Part shown: in pieces, positions 10,560 through 22,379 of the stretch
Layout of the letters: each line of letters starts with the position of its first letter
How positions within the stretch are numbered: position 1 is the stretch's first letter
Assembly: GCA_033239005.1 (NCBI GenBank)
Contig: BSQZ01000094.1
Location: 1,152,122-1,216,121 of the forward strand
From: Lamellibrachia satsuma
Taxonomy: Eukaryota > Annelida > Polychaeta > Sabellida > Siboglinidae
Direction of reading: 5' to 3'
Length of the DNA: 64,000 bases
Notes under the pieces: generated by a model
Database searches by the model: none
What the model was told of the DNA's origin: nothing
Seen by the model: only the letters and a program-made list of their open reading frames with translations
Made by a program: the position numbers and the translations under genes

Positions 10560-11430
10560 TGAACTGGACCTTTGGTGAGGCGTCGGTTAAAGATGGGAGG
10601 ACTGTGTGAAGAGAGATTTGGTGGGTGTCGGAGGGGAGCAGAGAAAGAGAGCTAGCGATGGGGGGAGTGGAGACAGCAGTGATACGGGAACAGTGATGGA
10701 GGAAGAAAAAAAACTTGACTGGTATCGGTGCCAGCCTCCCCCCAGACTTCAGGGATGGAGGAGAGCAACAGCTGGTAACTTAGTCTATTGTGTATAAAAG
10801 CCCCAATCCTAATGTTCGTCAAAAAAAACATTTTTATTTCTGGCATTTTAACCTGCCCATCTCAAAGTATTACAAGAAACATTATGACAATTATTACAAA
10901 ACGCTGCACACGTGAGAGAAATATACAAGTAAACCGAAAACATTATTTGAGCCAGGAAGAACATGAATTGTAAATTAATAGGTTATGTTTGTTATGATAC
11001 AAGCAGAAAAGTTAAAATTACAAACATGTCCATCCTATATTGTCCTTATTTTAGTTATGTTACCAGAATAATATGTTTTGTCTGGACTTAATACTGGCGA
11101 TGAATATATGGAAGGTAAAATATTTTGTTCCATATTCCAATTTATTTTATGTAATTTGACTGTTATCTGTTGATGAATATTGACCTTGACGTTCAATAAA
11201 TCAGATAATTTCCAATGGATGTGAACAAAGTTTACCACGGTCAAGTGATCTCAGGATCACATGACAGATTTAGCACTAACACCTGTAAAATGATGTTCTT
11301 TCCGCATGCAAACATGATATTCGCCTGAAACATTGAAATTAAACGATTAAAGTAAATTTTTTTAAATGTGGTTCATTAAAATACATTCAAGCGTTCAAGA
11401 TATTAGAATGGATGTACCGTATAGTTTCCA
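10560..11430 (+). repeat. Old LINE 3' remnant plus tail, copy A
   Basis: Resembles 22880-23340 in order and wording: a coding-like stretch RRRLKMGG (compare RSRLKWAGHGERM in the other copy), then CAGACTTCAGGGAT and GAGAGCAACAGC, then a non-coding tail with GGTTCATTAAAA and ATTAGAATGGATG. The coding part resembles the C-terminal GHVxRM region of LINE reverse transcriptases. It is heavily decayed. Confidence 0.5.
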
Positions 11431-11826
11431 CAGTACCTAAAAGAAGCACACCCTCTTCTTTAAAGTGAAATTAAAGTGAAATCATGCACAAAAAGAAGAT
11501 GATCAGGAGTAGAGGCAAATAAACATTGTCATCAGAACCATCTGTAAAGATCACTTGACATCATTTTCCATAAGTAACAGTAGAATGCATGTGCAAAACG
11601 AGTTGTACACATTTCCATGTAAACATTAGCATGCGTACAACACAGTTAGACTGGTTTTCAAGCTACCAACAACTTGTCAATGCTTCGGCAATATATTTGG
11701 GTAAAATACTAATATGTAAAATAACTAATGTTAATTTGTGGAATTGATGCAAACACAAAAGTTCTGTTTGGAATTTTTTCCTGTATCTGAATTTGGTCTA
11801 GTTCTTTGGAGTGTGCCACCCTCCTT

Positions 11827-12338
11827 GAAGTGAAACAAAAGTTGACCACGGTTTTGGGGCAATGCACCTAAGAGGTAATAAAAACTAACCATTTGCAACG
11901 ACAATCAAGGACGTTACACCAGTAGTTGTCTCAGAATTTGTGCTAAAATGGGAGATTCTGGTCAGATCTCTATTTTCCTGACAGCTGACATGTTAACCAG
12001 CATGACCAATAAGCACGTAGCAGTTCTTGGAAATTTATTTTCGCTGTGACGCATTAAGTGTTTTCGACCGAAAGCAACACAAACTCTCAATCAAGTGAGC
12101 TGCTAACTCTATAAGCAAGGCCAAAATATGTTACAATTTGGTGAACAAATGTTGCCAGACTACAGGCACCACTGACATGGTTATTTAACACTATGGTGTG
12201 GCACATGAAATAAAGATACTGTGTGTTCAACAAGGTTTTCCTAATAAACCACTGGCATGATTTTTTTCATCGTAGTTGCAAATGGTTATGTTTTAGTAAC
12301 TCTTATAGGTGCAAAACTATGACGTTTGTTTCACTTTA
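11827..12338. mobile_element. MITE-like element, copy 1 (terminal inverted repeats)
   Basis: The left end AAGTGAAACAAAAGTTGACC is mirrored by the right end, whose reverse complement begins AAAGTGAAACAAACGTCATA. Both arms then continue to GTTTTG and GCACCTA. The interior shares GCTGACATGTTAACCAG, GGCCAAAATATGTTACA and TGTTCAACAAGGTTTTCCTA with 17635-18097, and related strings with 33061-33522. No transposase is encoded. Confidence 0.65.
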
Positions 12339-12600
12339 ATCGTACGACTTGATAAAGCACAGCACAGAACTGCACAAGTATTACTAAGTTGTATCTTGTT
12401 AACAACAGTGGACCAGATTCAGTGTAAAAATCACATATTTAATGTTCTCCCTTCATATGGCTTGCACAAGACAATGTTCAGCATCGCAAAATTGACATTC
12501 TCAAGACATCGGTGTTGACACATTTCTTCGAATCAAAACCAGGCCACTGGTACTTTAAATTGATGGTGTCGTAGTCAATGGGAACCTATGGTAAACATAG

Positions 12601-12932
12601 CTACCAGGAGTGCACTTTTCTAAAGTCTTTGAACTTGTGTCTGGCTTTGCGCAGCTTTGCGACTCTCTTCATCTCGACTTGACGCAGACGTTGCCAATAT
12701 TTATAAGTGTCCGGCTCCAACTCCTCGAGCGGGACGCTTCCCCGATCCGTTCGCAGCTCCCACAGCCAGTCTGGATACTCAGAATCTGGTTTCAGTTCCG
12801 GATCTGTGCCCTCCTTATAGATGTTAGCCCCACACACAAACCTGCAGAGTTTCTCTGGGTCCGTCTCCACTTCGAGACGTTTACGTTGCACGCCTCCTGC
12901 CGCAGCCATTGCCTTGGCACCTTTCGCCCCAG
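12601..12932 (-). CDS. MRPL54: MRPL54 exon 2 (terminal)
   Basis: The acceptor AG at 12934-12933 precedes CT at 12932-12931, which completes the split codon from exon 1. The frame reads TGAKGAKAMAAAGGVQRKRL and then the conserved domain to TAG (12603-12601). The internal ATG at 12909 is not the start, because the family-like sequence extends upstream through the splice site. Confidence 0.9.
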
Positions 12933-15900
12933 CTGAAACAGTTACGATGGATTATCATACAACAGTCATCAAGAATGTGAACATCAAATCCAAATTCGTA
13001 ATCCAGAATGAATGGATGATTAAAGGTCTAACGAAATCTTATATAACATCCAATAAACTTCAATGAAATTGTATTGGTAAATCAAGGGTACATCCTACCT
13101 ATATTTGTTATGCTAACTATAGAAATTTTTATAAGTTAAAACAAATTGCTAAGATAACTTAATATGCTAATCTATTTAACGCATTTAAGAATTGACTCTA
13201 AAAAGATGTGGCAGTTGCTTGGAACTATGATAGGGAAACAATGACCAATCCTGTATTCCTACATTTCAAATATAACAACGATTTAACTAATGATCCAGAT
13301 CAAATTTTTAATACATTTTGTAATTTGTCTACAGACATTTGCCCAAATTATGTTAATGCAATCCATGCACCCAAAAACAGTTCACCAGATATCTAAAATA
13401 GGCCAAAAAATCCAAGAAGTATGTTTATGAATCCCACTGATGCCAAAAAAATTAGGCAAATTATTCAGTCAATTCAACCTAAGAAAAGTTCTGGTCATAA
13501 CCTGTCCCCATGTTTTTTAATTACTAGGCAAGCAAATATCCCTACCTATAGCTATTCTGATAAACAAATCCTTAAGTGAAGGTACTGTACCTGGATGAAA
13601 TTAAAATTGCCAAAATTATACCTTTCCACAAGTCAAAAATGAATTCTCCAAGTCATACTATAGATTTATATCCTCGTTATCCACTATTTCAAAGATATTA
13701 GGAAAGGCGATACATAGAAGGACTCACGGCTTTCTACAGAAAAATATATTCAATAAGAATCAATACGGTTTCTATGAGAAACACTCAACCACCAACAGCA
13801 TCCATTACTAATGATGTTTTCCTTGATCTAAGTAAAGCTAAGTAAACCATTTAATACAATAGACCATCAGATCCTTTCGCATAAACTTGATTTCTATGGT
13901 ATAAGGGGTACTCCACTGAAATGGCTATTTCAAAACTAGGAAACAATATGTTAGTTGTAATAACAGTACTTCGCTTGCCCGTGATATTACGTATGGACCA
14001 GTATGGTGTCCCACAGGGGTCTATCCTTGGTCCGCTCTTGTTTATTTTATATATAAACAATCTACCTTTCCGTATAAAAAAAGAGTAAATCCATATTATT
14101 TGCAGATGACACCATTGTGTACATGTGTGGGAAAACTAACTACATGAACAGATGTATCCAAGACAAAATATGTGACATAGATCCCATCCTGTTCAAAGTG
14201 AAAAAACAGTTTTAATGATGTCTGATAAAATAATTAAGCCCACGTATTTTATTCTAGGCCTCTACGTTGACAAACCATTTGATTGGTTGGAACACATAAA
14301 TGCATGCAAAAAAAGCTGACCAATGCTTTATATGCAATAAATAAAGTGAACCACTTTCTTCCAGTTGCCTCCCTAAAAATTATTTATTACACTTTAGTTT
14401 ATCCCTACTGTACATAAGGAATCATTTTTTTGCCATCTACATATAAAGTCCACATTACAAAATTGTTTATCATACAAAAAAATTGTTCATGTTATTCTTC
14501 AAACAAGATTCCATGATCACTCTCGCCCCTCTTTACACAGATAAATTTAATCAAATTACATATCTATCAAATTTAAATTGTTAAATTTATATCAATAGTA
14601 CTAACTGATAGCAGTGTACCAGTGTCATTTTCAAAAATTTTTATATTTACAATCATGATACAAGACATCTTAGATATATACGTCCGATCACTTGTTCCAC
14701 TGTAAGATCATCGAATAGTCTGTTATTAGGTTCATTGATCGGGAATAAAGTTCCATATGATATTCACAATCAACCTAATATAAAAAAATTACATCTTCAT
14801 TAAAGGCATGTGTTTTAAGTGGCTATGATAATTCAAATTAATATTAACATCTACCGGTTTTTATTATTTAATTTACTATGATTCATTTGTATTACCTGTA
14901 ATTTTTTTAACTTCACCCAATTTTCTCTGTATTTGTAAGTTAGCCTGATTGCTGCTTGTTGCATAACTTATTATTTATTTATCATTCTAAAGATTTAATT
15001 ACCTTCGATTGACAGCGGCCAGTTATATATATTCAATCACAATTGTTTTTCGCCGTTTTTGTATTTTCCTAACTGGCTACAGCCGCAAGGCTCTGCTGTT
15101 AAAATGAAACTGTATTACTAAGTACCTGTTTGTACTTGTTTCGTTTTGTATGTTTTATGTATACATACACATTTTTGGAAAATAAATTCACTCACAAACT
15201 TACACATGTTTTAGGTGAATTCTAGGGAATGATTTATCACTTGGAGTATTTTGTTGGAATCGTTGCTGCTGACTGAAGCCACAGGTTGCTACCTCTGGTG
15301 GCTAAATGCACACTCAAATAAAGATGGTCAATTGTTAGCATCATTGGCCCACTCAATTTTGTTGATTTATTTGTTAGACCTGATGACAAAATTAAGGGCA
15401 ATAGTTGCCACCCTTAGTGAAATGGACATCAAGCAGTGTTATAGGGTTAACAGGTGAGGCAGATGGCTGGTGAGATATAGTCACTCACGTTTAGTATATG
15501 CTCTACGTCAAGTATCTTAGCAATTTTAAAGGGTGATGCCATCACTGACCATGATACATGGCAAATAAAATTAACAACTCGCTTTGTTACATTAGTAACT
15601 AATTTTAATTTATCGCTTCTATGGTTTTTTCAGATGTGCCTAGAGAATAGAGACAGGTACTAGGTAGGAGTACAGTTAAACACTGCAACAGGGACTACTG
15701 GAGTGTAGTTCCATGTGGTCAAAAACTAATGCATGTATTTTGCACTGGATCCCGGATAGTCCAGTCTATGACGGGTTTGACCCATGCTGATGGATGGTTT
15801 GGCCCAGTCGTTTTGGCCTACACAGACGGACGGTTTGGCACACTTCACTTAAAATCGCGTCGCTACTAAAATCAGCTATAGTCAATTCAGCCCATACTAA

Positions 15901-17361
15901 TTCAAAGTGGCAGAATTCTAAGAATAGTCATTTTGTCATATTCGACAAAAAAGGAAATTATGATTGCACACAAAAAAATTGCATACACTAATATATTGAT
16001 AATATATAATTATTAAAGAGCAATATCCATAAGATAACGGAAAGCGCTTGACATAATAAATTAGCTACTATCGTCAAAGTTGGAAATTTTTTACAACTTG
16101 ATTAGGCATCTGACAATTCTACCACTATTGGATATTTATAATCAGTGATATTATATGTTACATATAATATGTTTTTTTTTATTGCAGATAATATTATCTA
16201 TTAACATATTTTACAGAATAATATTAATAGACTTTTAAATTCAAGTTTATCAACCAAACAGCTCATTTTTGTCACATTTAAAACTTGTTTTTGTACATGT
16301 TAATATTTTGGTATATTTAGTATTATCTACGTATTAAAATGCTTTTACTGATTACGGGTTTAATTTGATTAGTAAACCAACTGACAGCCTGATGTCAAGC
16401 CGGATGGTTCAGCCCAGAACATTTCCCAGTTACAACACGCAGGTCGCAAACAGTCAAGTCTAAAATAACGAAGGTAATAAGGTTCATGGTCCCTATTTCC
16501 CAGTTAGAATAAGTTAGTCGTTTTGGCCCATGGAGCCTGCTTGCATACACGGTTGATTCAGCACATGCGAGTGAAAACTCTTCACTGGTTGGTTTGGCCT
16601 ATGTCAAACCCGTTGTTGGGCAAAACATCCAACACATTTCGCACTTCCGATACCATTTTGAGTTGGAACTAATAACTTAGGATTTAAAACTGACACGCAC
16701 TAACCATTTCACATGTGTATTCCGTAACATACCATCTGCACATTGGCAAAAAAAACGGAAGAAATGTGCTTCATATAATTGATTACGAGTAAGTTTATCA
16801 ACTAATGGTGGACGATACCTACAGTATTATAAAGAAAGATATTGTCCGAAATCAAACATGTGCATGACATACAACATAATGGTCGTCTGCCTAATATCAG
16901 GGCCTATGGCTATACATGGTTTCTGCATGTTTGTTTTTATAATGGCAAACATAATTAAAGAAGTGTCAATGCATCAGGCACCTCCATGATTTTGTGAACA
17001 CCGATGATAAACTAAATAAGAGTTGTGAGCAAGCGTAACACAGCCGTACTGACTGTATTCGCACCTTCACATTTGGCACAGCACATGTGTATATACACCA
17101 ATTGGCGTTTATGGACGCTGCCAATTAACAATGTAGAAGTGTGAGTGAGCGATAATGTGGTACATCGAGTACGACAAGGTCAATCAGATCTATTTACCGA
17201 TAAAAAGAACAGTTATATTAAGTTGAAGTACAGAAATACGCACTTAATTTTTTAACAGCATAATTATTCGATAATATCTTCCATGCTTGTGTCGGCTTGC
17301 ACAGCTGACACGGAATATGTGACTGACACAGTCGCTGAAACCCCAACCTGAACGTCGCCAT
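12601..17361 (-). CDS. MRPL54: Mitochondrial ribosomal protein L54 (mL54), two exons
   Basis: This is a nuclear gene for a mitochondrial large-subunit ribosomal protein. CDS join on the - strand: 17361-17244 and 12932-12601 (450 nt, 149 aa plus TAG). Exon 1 encodes an arginine/lysine-containing, acid-free start (MATFRLGFQRLCQSHIPCQL), as expected for a mitochondrial presequence, and ends in NNYAVKKL. Exon 2 supplies the conserved part: GANIYKEGTDPELKPDSEYP, then DWLWEL, LEELEPDTYKYWQRLR and a basic tail. The YKEG-LKPDSEYPDWL pattern and the YW-RLR motif are typical of mL54. The intron is about 4.3 kb, phase 1, gtgcgt/tttcag. It runs tail to tail with PEX11. Confidence 0.9.
13208..15190 (+). 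pseudogene. Decayed CR1/L2-type LINE reverse transcriptase
   Basis: Many stops and frameshifts, but the order of RT motifs can still be followed: FYRKI region (about 13730), a DLSKA-KPFNTIDHQIL trace with YGIRGTPLKW (about 13825-13925), a GVPQGSILGPLLFILYIN-like trace (about 14005-14060), and an LQMT/ADDT trace (about 14098). The element sits antisense to MRPL54 within its intron. The end near 15190 is inferred from the loss of element-like sequence. It is far older than the LINE at 430-3868. Confidence 0.7.
15771..16613. mobile_element. Possible DNA element with short terminal inverted repeats
   Basis: ACGGGTTTGAC (15771-15781) is mirrored by GTCAAACCCGT (16603-16613). Near both ends the motifs GTCGTTTTGGCC and GGTTTGGC recur (about 15804-15840, 16505-16520, 16590-16600). 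There is no coding capacity. The inverted repeat is only 11 bp, so the call is tentative. Confidence 0.35.
17244..17361 (-). CDS. MRPL54: MRPL54 exon 1 (presequence)
   Basis: 118 nt: 39 codons plus one base, from ATG 17361-17359 to the donor gtgcgt (17243 downwards). The frame is open further upstream, with other Met codons (MSIMATF...). I chose ATG 17361 because the following 20 residues have the best presequence character. Confidence 0.78.
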
Positions 17362-17634
17362 TATAGACATGTAGCGCCATCTCGCGTCATCGTTTATAGT
17401 AGCCCCGATTATGGGTAACATAAAAGGCGGGCAAGTAAAGGGCGGACAGGGTAGACAAGAATACATAATATCTACACACGCCATCTAGACATGCATTGTT
17501 GTTGTTCTTGGTGTAAAGGCTAAATAACAGCTTACATTTCAATTTTGCAACGTTATCGTTCGACCGCGGAACTTCATTTATGGTAGGATGTACTGTATGG
17601 CCGACGACAAACGCTGGCGCCACAACAGTGAGCC

Positions 17635-18097
17635 TGGGTAATCAAGGACATGCTTGGAGGCATTTTTATTTGCTTTATTTTTGCGTCGTTTCTCCAGTTG
17701 ACTGAGCGCTGACATGTTAACCAGTGAGACCAATAAGCGCATGCGCAGTTCTATGAAAATCGGGTAAACTAGACATTGAGTCGGATTAAGGGAGGCCAAG
17801 GAAAGAGGACTAGTTTAGTCAACCAAAGGCCAAAATATGTTACACAAGTTAAGCTTTGACGCAAACAGCTTAGCCATATCATATTGGCAAACATCGGAAT
17901 AGGCGAGTGAATTTTGCTTCATTATGACACTCGTGACAGCATGGCGCAGCCTATGACATTAAGATGATGTGTGTTCAACAAGGTTTTCCTAGTAAACCAC
18001 TGGCGTGATATTCTTAATTGTAGTTGCAAATGGTTATATTTTAGTAAATCTTATAGGTGCATAGGCCCAAAAACACGACTTTTGTTTCCCTTTAAAG
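17635..18097. mobile_element. MITE-like element, copy 2
   Basis: Shares GCTGACATGTTAACCAG, GGCCAAAATATGTTACA, TGTTCAACAAGGTTTTCCTA and the terminal TTATAGGTGCATAGGCCC with the copies at 11827 and 33061. The right end (reverse complement AAAGGGAAACAAAAGTCGTG) is intact. The left terminal repeat is not clear, so the copy may be truncated. It lies just upstream of MRPL54. Confidence 0.6.
17737..17746. promoter_or_regulatory. NRF1-type palindrome upstream of MRPL54
   Basis: GCGCATGCGC, the full palindromic NRF1 core, lies about 375 bp upstream of the MRPL54 start and inside MITE copy 2. In animals NRF1 regulates many nuclear genes for mitochondrial proteins. Function here is inference. Confidence 0.4.
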
Positions 18098-18356
18098 GAA
18101 TTACTCAGTTATAAAAGAAAGTACTCATTCTCAGCAAATGCTAACAGAGCGATTATATTTAATAGCCACAAGTAAAAATTTGCAAGAAATGTCTTCCTTG
18201 GCCATATACCATCTTATTAAATCATGGTAAATCAACATCCACGATACCGGAATGTAAAACTGTTGCATTTGAGGATACTCTTCGACATGTGTTTTTAAAC
18301 AGCAGCCACCAAACATTACCCGTAAATCTCGTTCGCAAGTAAAATATACTTAAATG

Positions 18357-20430
18357 CATGGCGTTTTTTAACATAAAGTGGGGGCAATGCCCCCAGCCCT
18401 TTCATTTGCCCCCCCCCCCAGCGAAACCAACTTGCCCCCCCCCCCAGCGTGCCCCCATTCTCCATAGCCAGCCCCTTGTAGGGCTTAATTTGTATTTTTT
18501 TTTGTGTTTGAATTAATTTTCACTAGTGGCATAATCAAAGCACTAGAAGGGCAATATGTCTACAAAAGATCAATTTACTGATATGGCTCAGAGGGGCATG
18601 CTATATTTTCAAAAAGGGCGTCATATTTCCTGTTCCATAACTAGATGCCAGGTTACTATAATATTTTCATGTTACTATTTTCATGTTCGATGCGTCTCGA
18701 ATGGTGAGGTTTACTTTCGATTCGAAAGTCGAACAATAATGGCAATATCATAGGCAGCCGAGTTATGATGTGTTTATGTTAATGCATACGACAGGAAGTC
18801 AGGAATATAACAGCATCGTTGCAATAACAGTAACGCACTGCCGAATGGCTTTATTCATACAGTTTATGCGAAGAACTCAAAAACGTGCTTTGGCATAGCC
18901 ATAGGAGTGTTTACTTATAATATCATTGTTCCTGCGCTAGAATAGCTCGTAATTATGTACATGTAAATATGTGCATCTGCATTTCACTGTTTGTTTAAAT
19001 TGTATATAATTCAACAAGATACGTGAACACATTTGATGCAAGCGGCGTCAGGGCGGACTGTGGTGATAGGCTGGATAGGGTCATTGACCATATGACCTCT
19101 GAACCGCACATGGCAGCAACAAACAAGAAGAAGATGGACGAAGCCTGGGAAGAGTGCACAACGTCGCATCCGTGGCTACGCGCACTCACTGCTTACAATA
19201 AGACTGTTCTTGCGATGCTTCTGCGAATAGCCGTCGACGTATACAACGACTGTCTAATCGAAACGGTTTCCGCTAGACGCGATCTCTGGCTTGTTGACCA
19301 TCTTTTGGCCGTTATGCGAAACAATGGCACATATGTAGAATTTGTTCTACAAGTAGATGCTGGATGTCATATACGAACTAGAGAAAGTGCGGCTGTCTCA
19401 AATGTTCAACCGATGCACAGTCTTCAGTGTGCAGATCGATGACAGCTGTGAGAAGCAAATGTTGGGACAACAAGTTTGTAAGTAGACGGATGGCTAACAG
19501 GGATGGTAGCGTAACGAATGTGTTCGTCGTCATGCATTCGCCAGAACGGTGCCCCTGGGCTACTGGAAGCGGCGAACAGCTTTAATTCTGACTGGAAGTA
19601 AAGACACGAAGCCTGTCGGTGTTACCACTGACGGCGAATCGGCAAACACTGGAAGACAAGGTGGGCTATGGCGTCTGCTTGCTGACCAAGGGCAGAAATG
19701 TCTGGCAACGTTCTGGTGTGTTGCTCACCGGTCAGACTTAGCCATTGAGTCGATCGTCAGCACCGCACCGGAGCTGGGCATCTGGAAGTCTAATATACTG
19801 GGGCTCGTACGATTCTTCCGGACGCCGAGAAGGATGAAAATGTTGTCAGCGCAGGCCGGGAATGTCAAACAGTTCCCTGGCGCCATGATGTCAGGTTTGC
19901 CCAGCACGAGCTGCAGCTGGTGGAGGCTGGGCTGATTAACCTACCAGCCTGTATTAAGGTGTGGGAACAAATGCAGGCACCAGGAAGTACCAGCGATAGA
20001 AAGGAGAAGGCTGAAGCCAAAGGGTTTCTGAGAATTTGGAACCACCAACACAAGTGGATCACCTCACTGATGGGCGACGTCCTGGAGATACTTGAAACAC
20101 TTCACAAGAAGTTACAATGGAGTGATTTGTTTGTTGACGACTGTCAAACGTACTGACTTGCAAGAGACGTGTCACGTTTCCATAACTACTGCATGTGTCT
20201 GTAATAAAGAAAAAGATTCTGGGATAGATGTGTAACATTTATTTTCATACCAAGATGCAATCGTCAGGGTATAACTATGTGGATAAAATATACCGACACA
20301 TAAAGCTTTCATACGTTCCTAAGGGTTATGTAAATAATCATTAATAATACGTAAATTGCCCTTTTTAACCATTAGGAGTGCCCTTTTAGGACATTGCCCC
20401 CCCGTGAAAATTCTATAAAAAAACGCCCTG
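18357..20430 (+). mobile_element. hAT-type DNA transposon, defective
   Basis: Ends: left CATGGCGTTTTTTAACATAA, right (reverse complement) CAGGGCGTTTTTTTATAGAA. The flanking 8-bp direct repeats CTTAAATG (18349-18356) and CATAAATG (20431-20438) differ at one base, as expected of a hAT target duplication. Just inside the ends are C-rich blocks (GCAATGCCCCC at the left, GGACATTGCCCCCC at the right). Transposase remains occupy 19023-20156. A shorter relative is at 26446-27973. The 2,074-bp length is too short for a complete hAT element. Confidence 0.88.
19023..20156 (+). pseudogene. hAT-like transposase fragment, frameshifted
   Basis: Three successive reading frames (19023-19442, 19549-19935, about 19880-20156) together resemble the N-terminal and central part of hAT-family transposase-like proteins of the ZNF862/KIAA1586/C17orf113 kind. 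Landmarks: LLRIAVDVYND, GVTTDGESANTGRQGGLW (catalytic Asp region), WCVAHRSDLAIESI (the conserved Cys-His stretch), IWKSNILGL, and DRKEKAEAKGFLRIW near the end. The C-terminal half with the last catalytic Glu/RW region and dimerisation domain is absent, and there are frameshifts near 19440-19550 and 19890. The protein cannot be active. Confidence 0.8.
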
Positions 20431-20654
20431 CATAAATGCATAACTCGGGCAAAAGCAAATATAGCAGCTGCTGTCAAAATACCTACTTATGATTTCTACT
20501 CCGTAGTCTCATATAGTTCCAAATAATTTCCAAAAAGCTTTTTACAGTCTCTTCAAATAAATACTTTTATTTTATTACGCAGTAATACATGCCTGCGTTA
20601 TGCTGTACCTATATATCATTGTCAGTGATCCATAATGCTAGTAGACATGGCATA

Positions 20655-21370
20655 ATATTTCATCTGTAGAGGCATACAATGCCAGCATCACTCTGCCTAC
20701 AATGATGCCACATCAGATCATCTGTAGAAGCATACAACGCCAGCGTCACTCTTCCGACGATGATGCCACATCAGATCATCTATAGAGGCATACAACGCCA
20801 GCGTCACTCTGCCTACGATGATGCCACATCAGCTCATCTGTAGAGGCATACAACGCCAGCGTCACTCTGCCTACGATGATGCCACATCAGCTCATCTGTA
20901 GAGGCATACAACGCCAGCGTCACTCTGCGTACGATGATGCCACATCAGCTCATCTGTAGAGACATATGACGCCAGCATCACTCTGCGTATGATGGTGCCA
21001 CATCAGCTCATATGTAGAGGCATACAATGCCAGCGTCACTCTGCGTACAATGATGCCACATCAGGTCATCTGTAGAGGCATACAACGCCAGCGTCACTCT
21101 GCGTACGATGATGCCACATCAGATCATCTGTAGAGGCATACACCGCCAGCGTCACTCTGTTTACCAGGTAATCTGTAGAGCAATGCTGCAATACAACGTC
21201 AATATCACTCTACCAATGATGACATCATAATATTTTGTTTGTATAGCTGAATTATAGCCGCGCCACTCTACCAATGATAATGTCACATGATATGAGGTCA
21301 TCTGTATATGATAATGTCACACAAGGTCATCTGTAGAACCGTACAACGCCTGCGTCACTCCACCAATAAT
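20655..21370. repeat. 58-bp minisatellite
   Basis: About nine units of a 58-bp motif containing CATCTGTAGAGGCATACAAC, GCCAGCGTCACTCTGC and GATGATGCCACATCAG lie between about 20655 and 21180. More degenerate, deleted units run to about 21370. Units differ by scattered point changes. There is no conserved-repeat/unique-spacer pattern, so it is not CRISPR. Confidence 0.9.
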
Positions 21371-21524
21371 GATGTCAGTAAGGCCACCTGCAACACACGT
21401 TACATCTAATTACAAATATAATCAGACCCACCCTGCTAACATAATGATCTACTTGTTCCGTTTTTTCATAAATTACTGGTGACAACCACCATTCATATTG
21501 GACAGTCAGCACACTAAAATGATG

Positions 21525-21765
21525 AAAAGCATTATAATAGTGTTAGCATAGAATTCTACTACAACTTACAAACAAATGTGCCAGCAATAACATAATTTGT
21601 TCTTATTCTGAGTAATGTTTCATAAAATGCTGAGGTCTAATATAAACATAATTTGTAAAATGTTAAATTTATCATTGTATTTGACAAACTGTGACGAAAG
21701 TATTATAATAGTATTAACACAGAATTCTACAACTTACAAAAACAAATGTGCCTGCAATAACATTG
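21525..21765. repeat. Direct repeat pair of about 75 bp
   Basis: TATAATAGTGTTAGCATAGA with the following ATTCTAC...CAACTTACAAAC...AAATGTGCC (about 21530-21597) recurs at about 21699-21765. The rest of 21370-22380 shows no gene. Confidence 0.6.
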
Positions 21766-22379
21766 CTTAAGTGGCCTCCATCTCCAATTATAAATCGCAA
21801 CTCACTTGCATATGTGTATCCATGGTAACGACTTATAGCCAGGGTCCCATATCATGCATAAACAGTGTGCCAAAATGTGTAATAAGTGTATTCATTTTTC
21901 TTTTGTACACATTGTTGACATGTAATTGTGCGCCGTGAATATATCTTAGTTATAGATAATCTGATATCTATGTCCCCCTGGTGGTGAAGAACATACAGGA
22001 GAACAATTGTTTTTCTCATTTCTTTCAAAACATTCTATAATTACTCTTATAAAATATATATAGAAGCATATCCAAACTATCTGATCACACACAGAACGCT
22101 GTCATAAACTGGTAAATAGTTTAGCTATCGAGCATTAAAATGTTCTGTGGGACGTTACACAGATGGATATTTTGCACATTTTGGCACACGACTTCACTTT
22201 CATTTTTACAAGTGGTTACCATGGCTGCCAATTAGCAATTTTTCATAATTTTGCTTTTATTTCACATACGTAACATCTGTTAAAAAAACGGTAAAGATAT
22301 GTTGAAGGGTTGCTGAGATATGGGAACACAGGCACTGTTGGAGTGGGTGGCCATCTAAATGTACAGAAATATTTATTAT

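Larger units (their letters stand above)
12933..17243 (-). other. MRPL54 intron
   Basis: A phase-1 intron of about 4.3 kb, 5' gtgcgt and 3' tgtttcag on the - strand. It contains a dead CR1/L2-like LINE (13208-15190) and a possible inverted-repeat element (15771-16613). The rest is AT-rich with nothing recognisable. Confidence 0.75.

Noticed and set aside
12610..12936. 108-aa + strand ORF opposite MRPL54 exon 2
   Set aside because: Shadow of the conserved - strand coding exon.
20655..21370. Regular repeats reminiscent of a CRISPR array
   Set aside because: Units are contiguous with no unique spacers, and the genome is animal.
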